Notes under the pieces: generated by a model
The model's database searches: none
What the model was told of the DNA's origin: nothing
What the model saw: the letters and a program-made list of their open reading frames with translations, nothing else
Part shown: piece after piece, positions 43,825-54,959 of the stretch
Numbering within the stretch: the first letter of the stretch is position 1
Layout: every line of letters begins with the position of its first letter
Made by a program: the position numbers and the translations under genes
NCBI RefSeq assembly: GCF_932294415.1
Contig: NC_065538.1
Location: 53,232,343-53,296,342 of the forward strand
Direction: 5' to 3'
DNA length: 64,000 nt
Origin: Quercus robur
Taxonomy: Eukaryota > Streptophyta > Magnoliopsida > Fagales > Fagaceae

Positions 43825-46800
43825 TTGCTTAAATGATAAAAAGGATTTTTAAGGTACCTGAACACACTGCTTGTAACTATAGCATTATAATTAAGTGATT
43901 CTATATTTGTAAATTGATAAGTCTTATGTTACACATTTAATAACATAATATGGATTTATAATCCCAAGAGAAAATGGCTTTGCTATTAGTTATTCCATTA
44001 CAACTTAAAATAGAAGGAAGTGTAAAAATAAAAAGTAGTATTAACATTTAAAATACCAATACAAAACATGAGATATTGAGACAAAAATATATAGATGATT
44101 TTTTTTTTTCTCTTTTTGGGCTACATGATAATATCATTGAGAGGAAAACCACACAAACAAATAAACCAACCCTTTTAATTTTTTATAACATAAAAACAAA
44201 AATTCTTTTAAATGATTCTTCCAACAATTGGTATTTTAAAAGGACAAAGAAAAAGGGGGTGAAAAAAAGAACAATAATTTTTTATTCACCAAAAATATAT
44301 TTGAAAATTAGTATTTTTTTAGAAAGAAAAATCAATATTTTTTTCTTGTCCTAATCACCTGCTGACTTGCACATGAGTTCCATTCAATAACAATTTCACT
44401 TACAAGAATTACTTGGCATGTGAAAATTTTTAATTGAATGTGTGTTATTTACAACTTATAAATGAATCAAAGCTTAAAAAAGTTATAGTAATTTTTTTAC
44501 TTCTTAGCATTAAGTGAGTTTGTTCATCATGAATATTATTTATTTGAAATGAATTAATTTCATGATTCAGATTGAATATTATAAATTTAAAAAGAAAAAG
44601 TAGTATTAAAATTTAAAATATCAATAAAAAATGAGATATTGAGATACAAAAATAAAATGATTTTTGTTTTGGACTAAATGATAATATTATTGAGAGAAAA
44701 ACTATATAAACAAATAAACCATTTTAATTTTTTAAAACATAAGAACAAAGATTCTTTAATGAATTATTTTCATTACTTTCTAAAAGAAATTTTAAATAGT
44801 TCTTCCCTAAAAGTGGTATTTTGAGAGCACAAAGAAGAAGGGGTTGGAAAAAAGAACACAAATTTTTATTTACCAAAAAATATTTGGAAATTAGCATTTT
44901 ATTTTGGGTTTGTATCAAAGAAAGTCGCACGTGCAACGACTAGCAAATATAAAGCTGAAACAAACGCACACATACTCACACTTTCCCAGATAACTCGACC
45001 CATCTTCAAAAGTAGAAAATTTTCCTCCAAGAAAGTGGTTTTCCTTACCACAAAGACAGATAGATTCAATTCAAGAAACAGGTTCAAAGATTTTCCCCAG
45101 AAAATCTGATCCTCTCTCTTCAAACGGGTTTTTAATTTTGAAATGCTTAATGAATTTATTTTTTCTGTTTCTGCAGCCTACGGTGATGAAAAAGTTATCT
45201 AGAAAGTTTCCAATCTTCTCAAATCTTCCTGAATGCTCTAAGGTCTCCTTAAATAGAAAGGGTAATGGTTTTCTTGGAAGTCGAGGCCGATGATGCTTAT
45301 GTCAGAGAGGAAGACCGAAGACTAAGGGGATTTTTTGTGCTTTCATATGGTTTAGACTAATGATTTCCAAATAATTTGAAAACTTTGCTATTTTTAATAA
45401 TTAGTACGCAGTATTATTCTGATTCAGAAAGTCTGAAAGTCTCCTGAGTCCTTACCATACAAAAAAAAAGGGAGTCAGACATAATTAAAGATTTTGTTCT
45501 TTTGATAATAGATCCATTTTTTTTTTTCCTGCTGAATTTTGATAGATCCAATTAAAGAAAAGAAAAGAAAAAAAAAAGTAGCATATTTAGTAAATACTAG
45601 CTTTATCACTTGTGCTTTATGCATGCTATGAGGTTTTTTTTTTGGTGAGTAATCCTATTTTGTCGAGTTTTTTTATTCAATATATATATATATATAATTT
45701 TTATTTTGAAAATCTAATTTATACGTGGATAAAGTAATTTAAAAATTAATATGAAAGTGATCTTATTTTTTAGGTAATGTTTTAATAGGAATTAAAGTTT
45801 TACTAGATTATTCTTTAGTTTTGTCTCTATTTAAATATAGTAGTATAAAGACTTTTTTTGAACTAAAAAAATAAAGAATTCTAACAAGAGAAGTTTCTCT
45901 TTTTTTTACTAAACAAACAAGAGAAGCTTCTTAAATAGTAATAGTGTGGAAAAAATCACATATATATCCCAAAGAATATGCTACTGGCACTGACTAGCCT
46001 ACCAATTACTCTTAATTTTCTCTTTCCCAATTTCATATAGTTCTATATTTAAATCAGGGACACCAGATTCTTTTTTACGGTGATGGATTTTTTGTTCTTT
46101 CATAAGGGGATTCTGATTTGTTTGCAAGTTCCTGTTGATTTGGTTCTTGTTTGTAATGAAAAACTTCTTTTTGGATTTTCTTTGACATTTCAGTCTTCTA
46201 CTCCCTTATTTTGATAATTCTGTATTGTTGGGATGTTCTCTACTTTCCCAATATGTACAGTGTAATCTATTTGTTGAAAAATGAAAACTTTGTTCTTAGT
46301 ATACTCTATATAGATGCACAAATAGTAGATAGAGCATATTTTTTGAGCGGAGTTTGAATTTAGACATTGATAGGTTAGGGATCTGAGGCTAATTTTTTAT
46401 GGTTCAATTAGGGTCTCATCTAGGGTAGGAGCTTGAAAATTTTCTGGGATTGCCTATGTGGTCTTGTAATCTATTGAATACACAATCTTTTCTTCCTCAT
46501 ATGCAGTCTGTGACCTGGTACCTTTCTATGCTAGGGTATGTTTTTCCCCAAAAAATCTGATCATCTCTCTCTCTTCCTGAATGCTTGAAGTTATCCATAA
46601 ATAGAAAGTGGTTCTCCAACAACTGATGGAAAAAAAAACACACACACACACACTCTTCTTGGAAATTCAAGAAAAGGGTTTGAAGATTTTCTCGGGAAAG
46701 TGACTGCCGGATTTGAATTTAAGAAAAGGCTATGTGGGACAACAACTAGATGGGGTTTTCCATGCCGCCACTAGCACAAAAGTCGGGATCGATGATGCCA

Positions 46801-47262
46801 CCCTGAGATTTTTTTATGCTTTCATATGGTTTAGACTAATGGCTTTTTTTTTTCCCTGGATTTTGATTTGTTTGAATTAAATTGCAAGCTGTTGCTTTTT
46901 GGAATTTCCTAGTTCTTGAATTGATTTGGTTCTTGTTTGAAATGAAAAAGTTGTTTTTGGATTTTCTTTTTGGTCTCTTGCTTTTTGGAATTTCTTGGTT
47001 CTTGTATGTTATTGATTTTTATTTACTAGACTCTTAAATTTTGTATAATTTTGAATGCCTTTCTTGGTAGTCTTAGCTGTACCCATTTGGTTTTTTATTC
47101 TAATTGGTGTGAAATATCCTTTCAAATGTATACGGACTTGAATTAATTTTCATGTTTCTGTTATGGAAGCTTATCTTAAAAATATTTATCAAAAATTTTT
47201 AAGAATGGCCAAAGAAACTATATCTGAATTGTGATGATCATATAGATTTTAGAGATCAAAAC
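43825..47262 (+). repeat. Dispersed repeat copy C (inverted relative to A and B)
   Basis: From CTTAAATGATAAAAAGG to TGATCATATAGATTTTAGAGATCAAAA this matches the reverse complement of A and B in blocks: 43,830-44,340, an extra partial copy near 44,570-45,190 including the leader and the CTGTTTCTGCAG acceptor, and 46,540-47,262. Blocks of unmatched AT-rich DNA lie between (45,400-46,060). Its right end abuts the kinase exon of the receptor-kinase pseudogene, exactly where the intron should begin. Confidence 0.6.
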
Positions 47263-47265
47263 CAA

Positions 47266-50200
47266 ATACCATGCCTAGTTCAGTCACAAAATAACGACTT
47301 CCTTGCTTTGATTTTGAAGAAAGCTACTTAACTGCAATTGTAGTACCATCTAATTGTAGATCCTGCATTGGGAATTCAAATATATATATTTTTAGGTATG
47401 TATTTCATAATGCGTCTCCAAATCTCAAGGATTAGGAGGAGAATAAAAGCCAAAGATGAAACACACATTCTATAATAGAAAAATAGCAATGCCTTGTAAA
47501 CAAATCCAAAACCACCTTCCCCGATCTTATTTGCAACGTTGAACTTATTAGTGGCAGCTTTTATTTATCTATATGTAAAAAAAACCAGTTTGCAGGTCTA
47601 ATCCTCTTAACGTCAAAGGCATCAGGCTAGACATCAAGCTGCATCTTACCGTATGACAAGACAAATTTTTAACCAAATAAATGCATGCCTCATGAGTAGT
47701 TAGGTATCTTCTTAAAGAACGAGAAGACAAGCAAAAGCCTTTAGAAGGCACTATGCATTTGATCACCCAGAAGCTATAAGAGAGAGAGGTTATTCAAATA
47801 TATGAAATGGAACTCAAACCCAAGTTGTCACAAAATCTTGTCTTTTGTTTCTTTTCATACTTCTGCATAAAAAGTTTATTAGGAGTGAAAAACTAAATAA
47901 ATAGCGAAGATATTTTACAGATAATTAGACATTCACTCAACTACAGTTAGCTTAAGTCATCCATTTTATGCTGATTTTACAAGATAGCAACTACATAAGC
48001 TCAATTATCACCATTCTTAGAACTAAATCACTCCAATCATCATGCATCATCCCAAGATAAGTTATATGCTCATATTCTAGCAATCATTCAGTTGCTTTTG
48101 CATGGTGTACTTTGGAATGCTGATTCATCTATGGAAGTAGATAGAAAAATAAAATAAAATATTGAACTGCAACAATTTATGAGCCCTACTTCCCACCATA
48201 GTTGGAGAAAATGAATATTGTCCTTTATAATTTATATATCAAGATTTCACAACTGATTACCTTTTTCCCTTGATATCCTCCCTCCCATACAGCCACCAAA
48301 GAATGCCTAAAATCATAAAAAGGAGGAGTAGCACCAGAACTACAGCTCCAACCACAATCTTTGCCATCAACAAGGGGACTGAAATCTAAAGAAAAGAAAA
48401 ATAGCTAAGAACAGTGATTAAAAAGAAGATGACAAAATGTTTGGATGTCTTCCATCTATATGCATTATAACCTCATTTTTAGTTGTTCTTTTTAAATTTT
48501 AACTGTAGATAATTATGTGGTTCTGTTTCCATTAAATTGCTATGATTATATTGTATGTCAATCTAATCCAAGCATGGAAGAAGCTGGAAAATAATAAGAT
48601 TATCAAACTCCAATACATTTACCAGATTCAACAAAGATAGCTAACACAAGAGGACCATATATCCCTATCTTTGGGGTAGCTATTGTTCCTTTCCCAGCCC
48701 AATGAAACCGAATCATCAGAATTTTATTCATTACAACAGCTGTAAAATTCTTAATGGCTGCTTGATCAAGCCCTTGGGCATCATTTTCAATATTAAAATC
48801 TTTCAATGCCAGTTTTCCCGCAACAAATTAAATCAATCAAATCCTCTACTATAACCTAAAAAGAAAAATAAATGTGAGAGTACCTGGATATAAACATCAA
48901 ATATCCGCTTCACAAGACTATAAGAAGATCTATTGCTTGTGAACTTCTGTATATACATTAATATGTGAACTTGTGTAATCAAATCCTCTGCAAAGTGAAG
49001 TTTCACAGTATAATTTCCATTCGCTAAGCAGCGGGCATAATATGTGATCGAAAGAGGAGATAGTCGTGCACTTGCGTATATTTGGGAATTGCCCATTGTA
49101 AGTACGGATTCATTAGTTGCTAAATAATCATTTGAGGTAGCGTCAACATCCCAAAAACATCCAATGCTACTGAATCCCCAATTCTCCACATAATAAAATT
49201 TCACTGGACCAGCTACGTCTTCATCCTCTTCATACTCTACATTTGCAACAGTGGTTTTTTCCCACCACAATTTATGTGTAATGAATACCAATCTACATAG
49301 AAGTAGCAATACATTAATGACAATCAAATACAAGCAAACACAATAAAACAAAAATGAGTTTGACATCATCTTGTTTATTCATTTATGTTGTAATCTTGCA
49401 CAAGATGAATTATTTAACAATTTTTTTCTTCATTTTTAAAAATAAAGTACAAGAAGATGGCCCAACAACATAACTCCAGCATATACCTCAATAGATATAT
49501 AATTCACCTTTTAAACATGAAGATTCATTCAACCACTCATGAAGTCTTCTTAATTAGTGATGTAGATAAAGAGCGTCAGTTTAGTTATCAGAAACCAAAG
49601 TGAAAAAGGGGGGAAAATGTCCCTTCTAGAGAAGCTTTTGAACAAATTTCTGACACAATGATGAAAAGCAATTAGTTTCAGAAAACAAGAAAGGTTATTG
49701 TTATTTCAACAAGTGTTTTTAGGGTTTATTTACATTAATTACTCTAACACACATAACCATTATTTATATATAAATGTGTGATTAGGATGGAATTACTTCT
49801 TTTCGCTTGCCCTATACACTCTTATAACAGTTACAAAGACAGAAAAGTTTGTAAAACTCAAGTAGGCAGACTTACAAAGAGCCTTGGCAAGGTGGTGCAG
49901 AGCTCTCTAACAAATTATTGTAAGAAAGATCTATTTGGCTGCACAAAAAACATAATTATCATAATTCAGCATAACTCTGAACAAGAACAAAAAGGTACCT
50001 TTTAAGAGTATTTTAATATAAAAAGTTCAATAGAAACAATTTGATATGTACAGAAAATTGTTAAAATAAATCATTTCAATATTCCATAAACAACCTTGAA
50101 ATATGGCCTTTAGATATTTTAACTACTTTAATTGTCATTCAATGCCTTCGTTCTAGGCTTTCTTCCCTAAATTAGCTTCAAAATTAAGGATTTTGGCTAA

Positions 50201-52940
50201 TTCATGTCGTCCTTAAAGTAGTAGTATTATTGAAAACATGAAACATGTAGTCTAAATTAGCATTCTAAGCTATCTTCCATATTGCACTATTCCTTAAAAT
50301 ACAAATCTGGCTTGTCAATGTTACTGCAAGATCAATTCAAGCTCATTCCACTGAGCTTCTGTAGCTAGCTCGAAATTTATCTATCAGAATGATCTTCCCA
50401 AATATCAAATCTTGAAATAAATCACTGTCTAGGCTCCAGAGTAATATATATATATATATATATAACATCATGTTAAATATTAGAAAATATATATATACAC
50501 CCAGATTATGATATATTCATCTAGAATTTAGGATGAAAACCATACTGGCAACTATCTACAATGATATCTGCCCAAGCTTTATTCATCAATTAAATGCAAA
50601 ACATCGATTAAATGTCTACATTGTATAAGTGAAATAATACTAAACAGTAATCCACCCTTATAGGTGAAAGAAAAGTTATGTTTTTCTGTTCATTTAAATG
50701 GCCTCCGTTTTTCTTGTTCACTGAAATAAAAGCATGTTTACTTTGTATCTTCAAATACCATCCAAATCAAAGGCGTATATACTTATAATAAAGATAACTC
50801 AAACATTGCTACCTAAGGAAACACCATGCTCCAATACTTGAGATGCTTTACTTACAACATCTCCAGATTTTTCATTGTCCAAATGTACACAGGGATCTCC
50901 CCAGAAATCTTACAGTTTCTCAAAACCCTAAAATACATAATTGAATTATATCAAATTCACCATCATCAAGTCAAACATTTATATCATTTGCCAATGTAAG
51001 TACCAAACATACAATCTTACTATGCCTGTCATGTTTCTCAACATAGGAATATCCTGATTTGGCCCATCCATATCACAAATCCTCCAATATAAAGGATGCA
51101 AACCATAAGCCAAAACCATTGATTAACATACAAAAACAAACTCATATCATATCAAGCTACTAGATGGATATGAGAAGGCTTATTACTCACAACTGAAGTA
51201 AATTATTCAGAAGAGATATATTTGGTGGAATAGGTCCCTCGAGTCCACTTGCATGCATTTCTCTTCAAGAATTTAAATTTGAATAAGAATATATGCTAAA
51301 TTTAGATTCATCTACCATTAAAACTCAAAGAACTTGAGATATTTTTCAAAAGAACAAAGATCTCACAATCTTGTCAGTTGTTTCCAATTCTGTACAAAAT
51401 CAGGTATAATTCCTCTGAAGTTGTTATCATTTATCCTACTGCATTGAGCAATAAAATGATTTTTGATCAGGCATAAGTTGATATTTATGCTTTAAAGGAA
51501 AATATAAATGGAGGTGGATACTTATTCTTTGAAAAGAGGCAAATATATAAAAAGAGGAGGATATAACAAACTCTCACAAATCTGTTAGGTTTCTCAGCCC
51601 AGCAAAAGCCAATGGCAAGTTCCCTGTCAAACTATTGGAGGAGAGCATCCTGCAATTACAACATTGAAGCAATGAACCACTGAAATCCTTCAGAAAAGTG
51701 TTTAAAGTGAAAAGAAAATTTAAGAATTATAGAACACCAATATGAAGAACTAAGGCATCTCACAAAGTCTACAAGTTGGTCAAATCCCCAAGCTCAGGAG
51801 GAAAAACGCCAGAGAATTGGTTTGCTTCAAGGCACCTCTTTGAAAAGGGGGAAAAACCAAAATTAAAAAACAAAATATAAAGATTACTAAGAGAGCTTAA
51901 TAGAAAAAAACATGATTAAACCCTCCAAGAGGTCACTATGGAGTGCAGGGATATCAAAACCATTATGTAACAGATAAAGGATGGAAAGTTCCACAGGTTT
52001 TGAGGTCATGACAATACATTTAACAAGAAAACTGAAGCCTTTCTACTTCATTTCACAACTTTATCCCACTCATAAAGACTTCAATCACCATAAATGTCCT
52101 TTGTCCAAGATATACATGATTGAGTAAACCAAAGTTCAAAACGTACAGGTATGTGAGAGTAGTAATATTTCCCAACTCCTTTGGAATTTCCCCTGATAAG
52201 TGATTCACAAGAACAGAGCTGCACATTACTTGCTGGTTAATTTAAGATAAAAGCAAATAAATATCAATTTTATCAATATAATTTTACAAAAGCTCACATA
52301 AAAGTTAATTGTGCTGAAGCCCACCCATTCCAGTGGTATTGTTCCGTTGAGATAGTTGTATGCAAAAACACTACATTTAGAGGAAGACTGGTGTAAATTG
52401 AAAAGCACTGGAAAAAAAAATGTCTTTAATCAAACCATGTGAATTGTGCTAGAAATTAGTGTTGCAAAATATTACCATCAAACATGTAATTGAAGCATTT
52501 CAAAATGATCTTACATTTCTTGGAGGTGAGGAAGTTTGACAAGTTGAGGTGGTAGCATGCAGGAAGACTATAATCCTTTAGCACTCTGTACACATGAGAA
52601 ATAAAATACTAAGTCTTGGCAACTATTATCATGAAATGTAGATCAATGATAACATGCTAAGAGATTTAAACAGATTGCTAAGTAGCTCAATTGACATTCA
52701 AGGTGCCCAATGAGTCAAGTTCAAAGAATGGAAAACCTTTCCTGTAATGTTCTTCAATTTTTGCTGCAAGTAAGCCCAGGCCAAGTTCCCAGGTATTCTG
52801 CGTTGATAATAGTATCAAAATCATGTAAGCGCCTTGGTATATAACAAGTATGAAAGTTGAAAAATAAAAGACGCAACATCCACCTTGAAATTTCCTGTTT
52901 GACAGTTATTTGAACCTTCTTCCCTTGAGATCTAGCTGTC
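47266..52940 (-). pseudogene. LRR receptor-like kinase with malectin domain (LRR-VIII-2 type), truncated and decayed
   Basis: On the minus strand small exons of one LRR each can be read. About 52,586-52,513 has a 1-nt deletion before MLPPQLVKLPHLQE. Next is 52,368-52,297 (NYLNGTIPLEW), then 52,218-52,147 (NHLSGEIPKELGNITTLTYL) and 51,840-51,770 (ANQFSGVFPPELGDLTNL, then TAG). Next come 51,652-51,587 (SNSLTGNLPLAFAGLRNLTD), 51,438-51,367, 51,262-51,192, 51,095-51,018 and about 50,930-50,866 (RNCKISGEIPVYIW). The malectin domain follows (49,320-48,610: NWGFSSIGCFWDVDATSNDY, ARLSPLSITYYARC, IRFHWAGKG) after HINCGGK with a frameshift in an A-run. The transmembrane exon is at about 48,380-48,271. 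Kinase starts follow: RGLDLQTGFF, stop and frameshift, KIGEGGFGFVYK (about 47,530-47,492), then DGTTIAVK with TAG, SSKSKQGSRYFVTELGM (47,339-47,266). The rest of the kinase is absent; repeat C takes its place. Confidence 0.88.
48271..48383 (-). pseudogene. Transmembrane exon of the receptor-kinase pseudogene
   Basis: Reads PLLMAKIVVGAVVLVLLLLF, then MILGILWWLYGREDIKGK, ending at a GTAATC donor. A single hydrophobic helix followed by basic stop-transfer residues, as expected between malectin and kinase parts. Confidence 0.75.
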
Positions 52941-53304
52941 TTTCCCCCCTTCCACTGAAAGTTATACCTTCGTTGATATGCTTCAACTTGAGCTAAAGCA
53001 TTTCAATCTCTTCTTCAACCCTTCCAGATCTCTATAAAATATAATAAATGCTTACAGGCAAATACATGCATGTAATATCCATAAATGTTCAGCAGAAATC
53101 TGTGCATATACAAAACTAATTTGATGCATACTAAATTAAATTCTTACCATTATCCCAGATATCAAAGGCAATGAAAAGCTTACAAATAAAATAAAATTCT
53201 TCCAGATCTACATAGAACATAATAATATGCATACAACACTATAGGCTGGCCTTGCCTCTATCACTCCTAACATTTTACTAGACATTGATACTAAAATTTA
53301 CACA

Positions 53305-53660
53305 TGTTATTAGGAGTAGAATATTTTTCTGGACTATATATTTCAGCAAGGTCTTATTAGGGGTAAACTAAATGAAATAAGACCTTTATATAAAAGTTCC
53401 CATCACTACTGCAATAAGATCTAGTTACTTATCCCTAAACCTTTATAGTTGGTACAAGCATTTCACCTAATAAGACCTTGCTGAAATATATGTTATTAGG
53501 AGTAGAATATTTTTCTGGACTATATATTTCAGCAAGGTCTTATTAGGGGTAAACTAAATGAAATAAGACCTTTATATAAAAGTTCCCATCACTACTGCAA
53601 CAAGATCTAGTAACTTATCCCTAAACCTTTATAGTTGGTACAAGCATTTCACCCAACTAG
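53305..53660. repeat. 186-bp tandem duplication containing inverted repeats
   Basis: TGTTATTAGGAGTAGAATAT begins at 53,305 and 53,491. Within each unit TATATTTCAGCAAGGTCTTA near the start is inverted near the end (TAAGACCTTGCTGAAATATA, complete only in the first unit). The unit can therefore fold on itself, and the duplication junction joins inverted arms. Confidence 0.85.
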
Positions 53661-54110
53661 GTGACAAAATATATGTAACTAGCTACCAGCAAATGACAAA
53701 GAATGGCAAGTAAAATATAAGAAACTATTTTCGAGCAAAAAGCAAGGCATCACAAGTGCCTTGCCTTCTGCCAGAAAGAAAATATGGAGCAGGCCATGAA
53801 GAAGGTCCATACAGGAGATGTATCAAAAATGATAAAATTACTTCAAAGGTGTGTTGAGAAGGGAAAAGTCACAAGCAGAACGAACTTCTAACATAACTGG
53901 AATAGCCAGCATGGAGTTGCGTTCTAAAGAGAACAAACCTTAAATCCAGCACTTATAAATTGGTGCCCGAGTGGTTGGCACTACAAAGTAGGCAGAGGCA
54001 GTGGTGGCAAAAGGGAGTCGATGTGTCAGTTAAAAGGTGGTGTACAGGCATATGATAAAGGCAGTAGGGGCCACAGTGGTATGGCTGATAGTATTATGGA
54101 GAGTTGAAAC
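53661..54110. other. Spacer, nothing recognised
   Basis: Mixed-composition DNA with a GGCAGTGGTGGC-like patch near 54,000; no gene supported. It ends in GAAAC (54,106-54,110), the left target duplication of the TRIM. Confidence 0.35.
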
Positions 54111-54392
54111 TATTAGACTTATGGTTAAGTGATTAAATTCATCATTTCCTAACAGCTTAAACTTTTGGGACAATCAGTAATTTAACATGGTATCAGAGCA
54201 GAAGATCCTGAGTTCAATATCTGGCTTTACTCTAACTCCCATTTAAAATGTTAAATTTCCACTTGTTGGGCCTCCACTTATTAAGGGAAAGTTTAGGCTC
54301 ACAAGTGAGAGGGAGTGTTAGACTTATGGTTAGGTGATTAAATTCACAATTTCCTAATAACTTAAACTTTTAGGACAATCGGTAATTTAACA
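54111..54392 (+). mobile_element. TRIM: complete 282-bp miniature LTR retrotransposon
   Basis: Two 77-bp LTRs (54,111-54,187 and 54,316-54,392) with about 9 differences. The second starts TGTTAGACTTATGG; the first starts TATTAG, its TG mutated. Both end GTAATTTAACA. A perfect PBS for initiator tRNA-Met, TGGTATCAGAGC, follows the left LTR with no gap (54,188-54,199). A purine tract AAGTGAGAGGGAG precedes the right LTR. GAAAC flanks both sides (54,106-54,110 and 54,393-54,397). The 128-bp interior has no coding capacity. It must have been mobilised by another element's proteins. Confidence 0.95.
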
Positions 54393-54446
54393 GAAACATG
54401 TAACAATGGTGATGGCGGTGTTGAAACAAACATTTAATAATATATA

Positions 54447-54920
54447 TAATCAATACAGGATGGAAAATAACAAAAATTCCAAATGGGTAATCTTCAAACA
54501 TGAAAACTATCAAATTTTGATGGGAGAAAGGTTTTGATCTCTAAAATCTATATGATCAGCACACTTTAGATACATTTTCTTTGGCTATTCTAAAAAGTTT
54601 TTGAAAAATGTTTCCTTGATTACTACTTCTCTTTTCTCACAATATTTTTCTTACGAAAGATCATATTAATCAATAAACTTCATGTGCCTCAAATTTCAGA
54701 GGAGAAACATAGAAAATAAATGAAAAATCTTGTAAAACAATAGGAACATGAAAATTAATTCAAGTCCACAATGAAGATCATGTTTACGTTGTCAATTATG
54801 GTAAGACTCTAAAACCCCACAATGAAGAAATATGCCTAATATCAAGATGAAAACACGAAGACAAAGCCCCAAAAGCCACTCTCCGTGTAAACCCCAACAA
54901 AACCCAAGACCCATATACAT
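54447..54920 (-). repeat. Dispersed repeat copy B, left part
   Basis: Matches 24,013-24,488 of copy A base for base apart from scattered substitutions and small gaps (for example GGGAGAAAGGTTTTGATC in B versus GGGAG in A). Interrupted at 54,921 by the LINE. Confidence 0.75.
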
Positions 54921-54959
54921 TTTTTTTTTTTTTTTTTGGTTCTCAACTTGAAGATTTCA

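Noticed and set aside
44076..45123. Short frames in repeat C
   Set aside because: Lys/Asn/Phe-rich translations of AT-rich repeat DNA, not conserved in frame between copies A, B, C and D.
54188..54199. TGGTATCAGAGC considered as a tRNA gene fragment
   Set aside because: Only the 12 bases complementary to the tRNA 3' end are present, directly after an LTR; it is the TRIM primer-binding site.
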